Shown piece after piece: positions 15,354 to 21,006 of a stretch of DNA of 21,006 nt. Both the position numbers and the translations under genes were made by a program. The stretch spans positions 1-21,006 of the forward strand of contig CAYJHI010000019.1 of NCBI GenBank assembly GCA_964370085.1, given 5' to 3'. The stretch is from CARZYU01 sp964370085. Its GTDB lineage: Bacteria; Bacillota_I; Bacilli_A; RF39; UBA660. The notes under the pieces are model-generated. The model did no database searches. It worked only from the letters and a program-made list of their open reading frames with translations, and was not told the origin of the DNA. Each line of letters opens with the position of its first letter. Within the stretch, counting starts at the first letter, position 1.

Positions 15354-16373
15354 ATGAAAGTTTTATTGTATACAGAAAATGAGAAAGCCTTTTCTAAGAG
15401 TGGTCTTGGTAAAGCAATTAAGCATCAAATGAAAGCATTGTCTGAAGTTGGTATTGAATATACTAAGGATATTAAAGATGACTATGATATTATTCATTTG
15501 AATTGGTATGGTCCTAAATCTTATGCTATGGCTAAGAAGGCTAAGAAATTAGGTAAAAAAGTAGTGTATCATGCTCATTCGACAGAAGAGGATTTTAAAG
15601 ATGGGTTTATCTTCTCTAAACAATTAGCACCTTTATTTAAGAAATGGCTAATTAAGTGTTATCAAATGGGTGATGTTATTATTACTCCAACACCTTATTC
15701 TAAAAGATTATTAGAAAACTATGGTATTGAAAAAGAAATATTTGCAGTTAGTAATGGGATTGAACTTGATCTATTTAAAAAAGATAAGAAAGCAGGTAAG
15801 GTATTTAGAGATGCTTATAATATTTCTAAAGATGATAAAGTTATTATTGGAATAGGTTTATATATAGAGAGAAAAGGTATTGTTGATTTTGTGGAACTTG
15901 CTAAGAGATTACCTGAATATAAATTTATTTGGTTTGGTCATAGTCCTTTAGCTGCTGCTACTTCACCAGTTAGAAAAGCAGTTAATACAAAACTTGATAA
16001 TTTAGTGTTTGCAGGTTATGTAGAACAACAAATGATTAAGAACGCAATGAATGGTTGTGATTTATACTTATTTCCAACATTAGAAGAAACTGAAGGTATT
16101 CCTATTATAGAAGCATGTGCTTGTAAAACTCCTGCTTTGATTAGAGATATTCCTATCTTTGATGAGTGGTTAGAAGATGGTGTTAATGTTTATAAAGCTA
16201 AAGATGTTAATGAATTTGAAACTAAAATAAAAGATATACTTACTTCTAAGTTACCTTATATAGGAGATAAAGGTTATAAAGTGGCAGAAGATAGAGATAT
16301 TAAAAAAGTAGGTTTAATGTTAAAAGATATATATGAACAAGTATTAGATAAAGAAGAAATCGGAAATAAATAA
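15354..16373 (+). CDS. GT4-family glycosyltransferase
   Basis: A 339-residue GT-B fold retaining glycosyltransferase. The N-terminal half has MKVLLYTENEKAFSKSGLG and VVYHAHSTEEDF, then TPTPYSKRLLENYGI and VSNGIELDLF. The nucleotide-sugar domain has IGIGLYIERKGI and the GT4 E-x7-E motif (Glu245 to Glu253, TEGIPII between them). The HAHSTEEDF version occurs in Firmicute glycosyltransferases thought to act on glycolipids or surface glycans, but donor and acceptor cannot be settled from sequence. No signal peptide; probably at the cytoplasmic face. The sequence near the start gives only a modest Shine-Dalgarno (AGGAG at 15342-15346). It stands alone between two terminators. Confidence 0.88.
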   Translation: MKVLLYTENEKAFSKSGLGKAIKHQMKALSEVGIEYTKDIKDDYDIIHLNWYGPKSYAMAKKAKKLGKKVVYHAHSTEEDFKDGFIFSKQLAPLFKKWLIKCYQMGDVIITPTPYSKRLLENYGIEKEIFAVSNGIELDLFKKDKKAGKVFRDAYNISKDDKVIIGIGLYIERKGIVDFVELAKRLPEYKFIWFGHSPLAAATSPVRKAVNTKLDNLVFAGYVEQQMIKNAMNGCDLYLFPTLEETEGIPIIEACACKTPALIRDIPIFDEWLEDGVNVYKAKDVNEFETKIKDILTSKLPYIGDKGYKVAEDRDIKKVGLMLKDIYEQVLDKEEIGNK

Positions 16374-16387
16374 TTCCGATTTTTTTA
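16358..16387. terminator. Bidirectional terminator between convergent genes
   Basis: AATCGGAA (16359-16366) pairs with TTCCGATT (16375-16382) over an eight-base loop that contains the glycosyltransferase stop codon. T-run 16381-16386 serves the plus strand; the minus-strand tail reads TTCTTCTTT. It overlaps the stop of the minus-strand gene. Confidence 0.85.
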
Positions 16388-16690
16388 GTTTAAGTTATTA
16401 ACAGCTGATTCTATTAAAACAGTTAATTCTTTGTTATTAATAGTTAAGTTTTTTTCTTTTAATAATTCTATTACTTTTTCTTTAGCAAGATTAAACTTTT
16501 GTGTGTTTTCAATAGTTAGATCTTTAGTAATCTGTTCAACATATTTAACGGTGTTTAATATAATGTCTTGTATAATTTGATTATCTGTTATTTTAGTTAT
16601 ATTCTTTTTAATTAGACTAGTAACATAAGTTATTAATACTATACCTAATATAGTAATTATAGTAGGTAAGTAATTTAATAAATCTTCCAT
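16385..16690 (-). CDS. LL-H-family phage-type holin
   Basis: The only minus-strand gene in the window, 101 residues. A single membrane segment lies at about 9-28 (PTIITILGIVLITYVTSLI), followed by a charged helical tail: TVKYVEQI near 47-54, then FNLAKEKVIELLKEKNLTINNKELTVLIESAVNNLN. That order (one TM, a VxxVEQ-like helix, an LxEKxIxIxxxELxxLIEAAVxxLN tail) matches the LL-H phage holin family, which forms membrane lesions that release endolysin. No endolysin or other phage gene lies beside it. AGGAGG (complement of 16696-16701) is five bases from ATG 16690, and a GTG at 16696 overlaps it and is rejected. It may be a phage remnant or a domesticated holin for protein release or lysis. Confidence 0.75.
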   Translation of the reverse strand: MEDLLNYLPTIITILGIVLITYVTSLIKKNITKITDNQIIQDIILNTVKYVEQITKDLTIENTQKFNLAKEKVIELLKEKNLTINNKELTVLIESAVNNLN

Positions 16691-16734
16691 ATACACCTCC
16701 TGATATAATTAATGTTCTTTTTTTAATATTAATC

Positions 16735-16740
16735 ATTATA
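16735..16740 (-). promoter_or_regulatory. Possible -10 element of the holin-like gene
   Basis: TATAAT on the minus strand (complement of 16735-16740) would start a transcript about 30-40 bases ahead of the holin-like ATG. No good -35 at 17 bases; given the AT content this is a weak call. Confidence 0.3.
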
Positions 16741-16778
16741 AAAGATAGAGAAATGAGTAAACTATTAAGGGTGATTTA

Positions 16779-17297
16779 ATGAAAAGGATTGTTATTAGTG
16801 TAATAGGAATATTTCTTATTAGTTTTTTATTTCATAGTATATATGATTTGTTTCCTAATTTCTTTACTAGTTTATTATTTCCTGTTAATGAGAGTGTTTG
16901 GGAACATAATAAGATGATTTTTTTATCTTATATAACTTGGATGTTTGTTTTATTAATATTTTATAATAAGAGAAAGTTAAATGTAATATGGTCAACTTTA
17001 ATAGGTGGTGTTTTGTGTATTATACTTATGAATATAATATTTACTCCTATATACTTATATGTTTTTAAAACAGAACATAATTTTATATTTACAATGATAG
17101 TGTATCTTATATCTATAATAGGGTCTTTAATAGTAGTTAATTATTTGTTAAAACAAAAATATAATTATAATAAAGAGAGATTAGGTGTTGTTTTTATAAT
17201 TATAATATTTATTATATTTGGATATTTTACATATTATCCTATTACTAGTGAATTAATGTATGATTTTAATGAAAGGGGTTATGGTATTGTTAAATAA
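16779..17297 (+). CDS. DUF6512-like integral membrane protein
   Basis: A 172-residue membrane protein with about five hydrophobic segments (near 4-24, 45-62, 70-96, 103-124 and 134-155). The signature region is FHSIYDLFPNFFTSLLFPVNESVWEHNK (residues 18-45 in two adjoining pieces), with the PVNESVWEH block that I associate with the uncharacterised DUF6512 family. Function unknown. AAGGGTG (about 16767-16773) precedes the start. It is divergent from the holin-like gene, sharing the 88-base intergenic region. Confidence 0.7.
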   Translation: MKRIVISVIGIFLISFLFHSIYDLFPNFFTSLLFPVNESVWEHNKMIFLSYITWMFVLLIFYNKRKLNVIWSTLIGGVLCIILMNIIFTPIYLYVFKTEHNFIFTMIVYLISIIGSLIVVNYLLKQKYNYNKERLGVVFIIIIFIIFGYFTYYPITSELMYDFNERGYGIVK

Positions 17298-17338
17298 TGT
17301 AAAATATAATTAAATTATTATTAATTTATAAATAAACT

Positions 17339-17347
17339 TGTTATAAT
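17339..17347 (+). promoter_or_regulatory. Extended -10 promoter of the membrane-protein cluster
   Basis: TG-t-TATAAT at 17339-17347, a perfect extended -10, 20 bases upstream of the start codon at 17367. The -35 region is AT-only and unconvincing. Confidence 0.55.
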
Positions 17348-17366
17348 CTAGTAGTGGGGTGTTTTT

Positions 17367-17936
17367 ATGGATAAGAAATATAATGAACTTAAACAAAAAC
17401 ATGCGGACATATATAATTATTTAAGAGATGTTAAGTTAGATATTAATGAAAATAAGAGAAAATTAGAAGATAATTATAAGAAAGAGAATGAAATTTATAA
17501 TATTGAACGATTAAAGGGGATATATAAAAAAGTATTTTGTAAAAGATTAGGTATTTCTAGTGTTATTATATTAGTGGGAGTGAGTTTGTTTTTTTCTTTG
17601 GATGATTTTGTATTACAGTTATTGTCTTTAGGTATTACTTCTAGTTATGGTGTAGTGACTTCATTGATAGATACAGTAGATTTTTTAAAAATTAGAAAAA
17701 AATTAAAAGAGCACGATGGTAGTAAGTTAGGTGAAGAAAGAAAAGTGCTGTTAGAAGAAAAAGAACAGCTTTCTTTAAGACAAGAATATCTTTGGAGTGA
17801 GAAAATAAGAGCTTTAGAAGAAGAGAAAATGTGGCGTAGTAAATTAGATAATTATATGATAAATAAGAAAGAAGTTAATAATATTATTGATATTAAAGAT
17901 ATTAATAAAGGTGTTACTTATAAGAAGGAGAAGTAG
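17367..17936 (+). CDS. Coiled-coil membrane-hairpin protein, function unknown
   Basis: A 189-residue protein I cannot assign. It begins with a charged coiled-coil stretch (1-55), then two closely spaced membrane segments (about 61-78 and 81-103), then a second long charged coiled coil (about 106-165, with KKLKEHDGSKLGEERKVLL and ALEEEKMWRSKLDN), and a basic tail. Both coils should lie on the cytoplasmic side. GGGGTG (17356-17361) precedes ATG 17367. It heads a run of three unknown membrane-anchored proteins ending at a terminator before the lectin-like surface protein. Confidence 0.7.
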   Translation: MDKKYNELKQKHADIYNYLRDVKLDINENKRKLEDNYKKENEIYNIERLKGIYKKVFCKRLGISSVIILVGVSLFFSLDDFVLQLLSLGITSSYGVVTSLIDTVDFLKIRKKLKEHDGSKLGEERKVLLEEKEQLSLRQEYLWSEKIRALEEEKMWRSKLDNYMINKKEVNNIIDIKDINKGVTYKKEK

Positions 17937-17937
17937 T

Positions 17938-18561
17938 ATGGGAAAGAAAGTGTTTTATGTATTAGGTTTAGTATTAGCATTTATATTAGGTTATTTTGTT
18001 ATAAATGCAATTGATAGTGGAAGTAGTTCTAGTAGTAGTGAAACTTATAATTTTGATGATAGTGCTCTTTATAGTAGTGTTTTAAATAATTTAGATATAT
18101 TAGAGAGTAGAGTAGTTACATTAGAGTCTATGAATACTTCTAGATATGATGATGAGACTTTAGTTAAGTTTAAAGAGTATTTTAGAGGATATTATGATTA
18201 TATTAAAGAGATGGAACTTGTTAATCATGAAGGAGAAGTTACTTATAAAACAGAAGAGTATGCGACTATTTTATTAGAACTTGCTACTCCTGATTATACG
18301 GCTTCTGGAAAGATTGATATTTATAGTACAGCGATTAATCATTTAGAGAATAAAGATGAATTAGTAGATATATATGCGAATAAGCAAGCTAGTTATTTGT
18401 TTTTAAATGATCCTGGGGCAGTTAGTATTTTATATAGTGAAGAAGTAATATATAATACTAAAGAGGAAGAGTTTCCTAGTCTTTATATGAATTATATACT
18501 TGGGTATTTGGATTTACAATTATTAGAAACAATCGAGTTGTTAAATATTATAATTAATTAA
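17938..18561 (+). CDS. Secreted or membrane-anchored helical protein, function unknown
   Basis: A 207-residue protein with an N-terminal hydrophobic segment (MGKKVFYVLGLVLAFILGYF, about 4-24), a serine-rich linker (SGSSSSSSE), then a mainly helical, acidic outside domain. No lipobox and no recognisable motif. AAGGAG (17925-17930) places the start at 17938, one base after the preceding stop; a longer reading from 17887 has no ribosome binding site and overlaps the upstream gene, so it is rejected. Tight spacing indicates co-expression with the coiled-coil protein upstream. Confidence 0.7.
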   Translation: MGKKVFYVLGLVLAFILGYFVINAIDSGSSSSSSETYNFDDSALYSSVLNNLDILESRVVTLESMNTSRYDDETLVKFKEYFRGYYDYIKEMELVNHEGEVTYKTEEYATILLELATPDYTASGKIDIYSTAINHLENKDELVDIYANKQASYLFLNDPGAVSILYSEEVIYNTKEEEFPSLYMNYILGYLDLQLLETIELLNIIIN

Positions 18562-18603
18562 TAAAGTTACATATTTTGTTAATACTATTTATGAGGTGGT
18601 ATG

Positions 18604-19053
18604 ATGAAGTATGTAATTTTTTCTTTGGTTGTATTAATAATGGGAATGATTATAATAGTAGAAGATAATAATAGAGAGGTTATTAGTGTTTTTAGTGAAG
18701 ATAATGTTATAAAAAAAGATTATGTTATTGAATGTAGAAGTAGTTGTAATATATATCAAGTAGATGATAGTTTTAAGGATAGTTATTTGAGTGTTAAAGA
18801 GGTTTATCCTAGGAATAAGTTAAGTATTATAGATGAGGTAGTTAATAGGGAATTAGATAGTTTTTTATATACTAGTCCTTTAGAGATAACAGATAAGTAT
18901 AAGAATATATTACTTAAGTATGGTTTATATGATGATTATGATAGGGTTGATATATATGGTGTTAGTATAGAGAAAGTGATTGTATATACTAGTAAATATG
19001 ATTTAGATATTTTTTTGTTAGATAATAAGAATTATAAAATAAGTGAGTTATAA
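18604..19053 (+). CDS. Small single-TM exported protein, function unknown
   Basis: A 149-residue protein starting with a hydrophobic segment (residues about 2-20, signal anchor or signal peptide) and followed by an outside domain with one Cys pair (IECRSSCNIY) that may form a short disulfide loop. No family recognised. GAGGTGG (18593-18599) favours ATG 18604 over ATG 18601, which is too close. A 42-base gap after the previous gene contains no terminator, so the three genes are probably one transcript. Confidence 0.65.
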   Translation: MKYVIFSLVVLIMGMIIIVEDNNREVISVFSEDNVIKKDYVIECRSSCNIYQVDDSFKDSYLSVKEVYPRNKLSIIDEVVNRELDSFLYTSPLEITDKYKNILLKYGLYDDYDRVDIYGVSIEKVIVYTSKYDLDIFLLDNKNYKISEL

Positions 19054-19065
19054 TATGTTTTTTTT

Positions 19066-19090
19066 ATAGTTGCTACAGTGTCGCAACTAT
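19066..19090. repeat. Perfect 8-base inverted repeat
   Basis: ATAGTTGC (19066-19073) and GCAACTAT (19083-19090) are separated by nine bases. It is preceded by T8 and not followed by a T run, so it is a poor terminator on either strand. It could be an RNA stem, a protein-binding palindrome or a recombination site. Confidence 0.6.
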
Positions 19091-19100
19091 TTGAATAATT

Positions 19101-19140
19101 AAAAATACTTGGTTTAAAAACTTAAGTATTTTTATTTTAT
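19101..19140 (+). terminator. Intrinsic terminator upstream of the lectin-like surface-protein gene
   Basis: AAAAATACTT (19101-19110) pairs with AAGTATTTTT (19124-19133) over a 13-base loop, with a T-rich tail. It ends the 17367-19053 transcript and isolates the next gene. Confidence 0.7.
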
Positions 19141-19162
19141 TTAAGGCCTTTGTGTGATAAAA

Positions 19163-19171
19163 TGTTATTAT
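19163..19171 (+). promoter_or_regulatory. Extended -10 promoter of the lectin-like surface-protein gene
   Basis: TG-t-TATTAT at 19163-19171, with no matching -35, is 20 bases before ATG 19192. Confidence 0.45.
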
Positions 19172-19191
19172 AAATATAAGGTAGGTGGCTT

Positions 19192-20916
19192 ATGAAAAAG
19201 AAGATGAGAATATATAGTATGTTAGCGATATTAGGATTAATATTAGTAGTAAGTGGTACTAGTTATGCAGTATTAAGTTTAATATTAGAAGGTACTGTAG
19301 ATAATGTATTAAGGTTAGGTAACTTATCATTAGTGTTAGATGAGAGTAATGTTATAACTTTAAGTAATGCTTTACCTATAAGTGATGAAGAAGGATTATT
19401 AAGTGATGCTTATTCTTTTAGTGTAGAAAATGATGGGACAATAGAATCTGGTTATAAGATATATTTAGATGATGATGTAATAGAGGTAGGAGAGAATAGA
19501 ATACCTAGTTCTAATATTAGATATGAATTAAGAGTAGATGGAGCACAAGATACAATAGCTAATTTATCAGATGATTCAACTGAGTTATATGTTAGTAATA
19601 TAGCACCAGGGGTAGTAGTTAATTTTGAACTTAGAATATGGGTGGATTATGATGTTACTAGTATACAACCTAATACAGTACATACGAGTAAGTTAAGAAT
19701 AGAGGGAAGTCAAATACTAAATATTAAGCAACCTAATCCACCTGTGTTATCTGAAGATTTAATACCAGTTACATATGGTGTAAACGGTGAAGTATATAAA
19801 GCAGATGTTAATAGTGAATGGTATAATTATTTTGATAAAGAATGGGCGAATGCTGTTACTGTTAGTAGTGGAACGAAAGCAACTTATAATAGTGCTGCAG
19901 CAGGTACAGAAATATTAATGAATGATATAGAACAGATGGTAGTATGGATACCAAGATACAGTTATGATCCAGCAAGTATTGTGAGTGCTGATGAAGCGAT
20001 TGATGTAGAGTTTGCAAATTTGAATGAAGAAGCACATCCGGCATTTTGTTGGGGTAATTATTGTCAAACAGATAGAAGTAATGCCGAGAATGTAGAAATG
20101 TCTGGAATATGGATAGGAAAGTTTGAAATAGCAAATAGAGCAGGAGAAGATGAGAATACACCTGATGTTAGTTATGTTGTTAAACCTAATCTTAATTCTG
20201 TTCATGATTCAAATATAAGCACAATGTACGATAAAATCAATGATATTTCTATTTCAAATGGTGATGTTCATATGATGAAAAATACAGAGTGGGGACTAGT
20301 AACATATTTTTCACAAAGTAAATATGGAGTATGTAATAGTGATGGGACTTGTACTTCTAAAGTTGCTAATAATGCCTATTATAATTCTAGTACATATGAT
20401 ATAACAACCGGATGTGGACCAGTAATGAGTGGTGATGTTGTTACAGATAATGCATCGGCAACAGTTTGTCCAGATAGTAGTAAATGGAATACAACGATTG
20501 GTCAAGAAGCAAGTACTACAAATAATATATATGGTATATATGATATGGCTGGTGGAAAATGGGAATATGTAATGGTAAATATGGAAGATGCAAGTGGTAA
20601 TTTTTATCCATCATATTCAGGATTTAGTAGTGCACCAGAGAAAAAATATTATGATGAATATGAATATTCAGCAGATTACACAGATTATAGTCGAGGATTA
20701 CAAGGAGATGTGACTAAAGAGTTAAATCCAGATAGTACTACTATGACAAACTGGAATGGAGATCATGCCTATTTCGTTGCTTCGTCTCATTCTTGGTTTA
20801 TTCGCGGCGGGCTTTCCAGTGCTGCGACTTATGCTGGTGTGTTCAGCTTTAATAGGAATGCTGGTGTTGCTTATTCGTACCTTTCTGCCCGTTTGTCTTT
20901 GTTTGTTACTCCTTAG
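19192..20916 (+). CDS. SipW/TasA-like surface protein with FGE/C-type-lectin domain; candidate DGR target
   Basis: A 574-residue exported protein in three parts. Residues 1-175 resemble SipW-dependent TasA/camelysin proteins: signal MKKK plus hydrophobic core to about 30, then beta-sandwich with YSFSVENDGTIESGYKIYLDD. Residues about 184-240 form a connector (PPVLSEDLIPVTYG, WYNYFDKEWANAV). From 245 comes an FGE-sulfatase/C-type-lectin-like domain: MVVWIPRYSYDP, GIWIGKFEI, MMKNTEWGLVTYFSQSKYG, and IYGIYDMAGGKWEYVMVN (446-463), matching the family's DMxGNVWEWV. It ends in WFIRGG (535-540), AGVFSFNR (548-555) and SARL, the C-terminal framework of DGR variable proteins such as the FGE-type TvpA. 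The final 156 bases differ sharply in composition from the rest. Surface display and ligand binding are likely; the ligand is unknown. GTAGGTGG (19181-19188) precedes the ATG. Confidence 0.8.
   Translation: MKKKMRIYSMLAILGLILVVSGTSYAVLSLILEGTVDNVLRLGNLSLVLDESNVITLSNALPISDEEGLLSDAYSFSVENDGTIESGYKIYLDDDVIEVGENRIPSSNIRYELRVDGAQDTIANLSDDSTELYVSNIAPGVVVNFELRIWVDYDVTSIQPNTVHTSKLRIEGSQILNIKQPNPPVLSEDLIPVTYGVNGEVYKADVNSEWYNYFDKEWANAVTVSSGTKATYNSAAAGTEILMNDIEQMVVWIPRYSYDPASIVSADEAIDVEFANLNEEAHPAFCWGNYCQTDRSNAENVEMSGIWIGKFEIANRAGEDENTPDVSYVVKPNLNSVHDSNISTMYDKINDISISNGDVHMMKNTEWGLVTYFSQSKYGVCNSDGTCTSKVANNAYYNSSTYDITTGCGPVMSGDVVTDNASATVCPDSSKWNTTIGQEASTTNNIYGIYDMAGGKWEYVMVNMEDASGNFYPSYSGFSSAPEKKYYDEYEYSADYTDYSRGLQGDVTKELNPDSTTMTNWNGDHAYFVASSHSWFIRGGLSSAATYAGVFSFNRNAGVAYSYLSARLSLFVTP
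20761..20916 (+). repeat. Candidate DGR variable repeat (3' end of the lectin-like gene)
   Basis: By hand count this segment has 18 A in 156 bases (about 12%) and 71 G+C (about 46%), against 52 A in the preceding 120 bases (about 43%). It encodes residues 524-574. Of the 26 codons for residues 541-566, 22 end in T or C, as expected if many derive from AAY template codons randomised at adenines. No template copy or reverse transcriptase is visible in the window, so this is inferred from position, fold and composition. Confidence 0.55.
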
Positions 20917-21006
20917 TTGAAGGCAGTGAACGAAGTGAACCTAACGCTTGAAGTAGAGAAAATATATAATAATAAATTTGTTGAGGTTTTTATATTTTTC
21001 TTTTCT
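20917..21006. other. Downstream flank of the candidate variable repeat; no gene seen
   Basis: Adenine content recovers immediately after the stop codon, while GC stays moderately high to about 20953, then the sequence becomes AT-rich. It contains a direct repeat GTGAAC (20926-20931 and 20935-20940) and TTGAAG at 20917-20922 and 20948-20953. No open reading frame or convincing terminator is seen before the window ends. Confidence 0.5.

Noticed and set aside
19066..19090. Inverted repeat as an intrinsic terminator
   Set aside because: It is followed by TTGAATAATT on the plus strand and by an A run on the minus strand, so no T tract follows the stem on either strand.
19862..20505. Minus-strand open frames inside the lectin-like domain
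   Set aside because: Three overlapping antisense frames with low-complexity His/Tyr/Ile products lie opposite well-conserved FGE-like motifs; they are shadows.
20917..21006. Template repeat or reverse transcriptase of a DGR
   Set aside because: The 90 bases after the gene hold neither a second copy of the repeat nor any RT coding sequence, so neither is claimed as present.
1..21006. CRISPR arrays, tRNA/rRNA genes, insertion sequences
   Set aside because: I saw no regularly spaced repeats, no cloverleaf or CCA-ended RNA gene, and no transposase or integrase coding sequence.
1..21006. Mycoplasma-type genetic code (UGA read as Trp)
   Set aside because: TGA ends the Nudix and GNAT genes at natural positions with overlapping downstream starts, and Trp is encoded by TGG throughout the genes I checked.

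Overview
This is an AT-rich chromosomal window with dense, mostly single-strand gene packing. Shine-Dalgarno sequences are strong (AGGAGG type), arginine is mostly AGA, and there are many short intrinsic terminators. UGA is a true stop: two genes (stops at 11989 and 13945) end in TGA, so this is code 11 and not a UGA-Trp mollicute. The proteins (SipW/TasA-type surface proteins, FtsX-type ABC exporter, DUF6512-like membrane protein, LL-H type holin) point to a low-GC Firmicute. An uncultured gut Bacilli lineage of the RF39 type is my inference, not something the sequence proves. The window contains one 100-N scaffold gap (3477-3576) flanked by an exact 55-base duplication. It is an assembly artefact that splits a response regulator.

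Layout. (1) 62-5257: ABC transporter ATPase, two-domain FtsX-like permease, OmpR-family response regulator and sensor kinase, an antimicrobial-peptide or envelope-stress style module with a possible direct-repeat operator at 9-27. (2) 5366-9412: a 1166-residue surface protein with an N-terminal membrane anchor, translationally coupled to a small TasA/camelysin-like secreted protein. (3) 9482-11059: a WYL-domain regulator and a SIS-like protein whose ribosome binding site lies inside a long intergenic hairpin. (4) 11117-13370: lipoprotein, Nudix hydrolase, small two-TM protein, and an acidic tail-anchored protein. (5) 13427-15279: a GNAT, metallo-beta-lactamase-fold hydrolase and cyclophilin lipoprotein operon. 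(6) 15354-16690: a GT4 glycosyltransferase converging on a lone LL-H-type holin gene on the minus strand, the two sharing one bidirectional terminator. (7) 16779-19053: a DUF6512-like membrane protein, then three membrane-anchored proteins of unknown function. (8) 19192-20916: a SipW/TasA-like N-terminal region fused to an FGE-sulfatase/C-type-lectin-like domain.

The most notable observation is the last 156 bases of the 19192-20916 gene. Adenine falls from about 43% in the preceding 120 bases to about 12%, GC rises to about 46%, and codon choice changes (CGC, CGT, GGC, GGG, TCG). This segment encodes the C-terminal RGG...AGVF...R framework that is the usual variable region of diversity-generating retroelement (DGR) target proteins. 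My leading hypothesis is that it is a DGR variable repeat on a surface-displayed protein, with the template repeat and reverse transcriptase beyond the right edge of the window or elsewhere. Neither is visible here, so the claim remains an inference.
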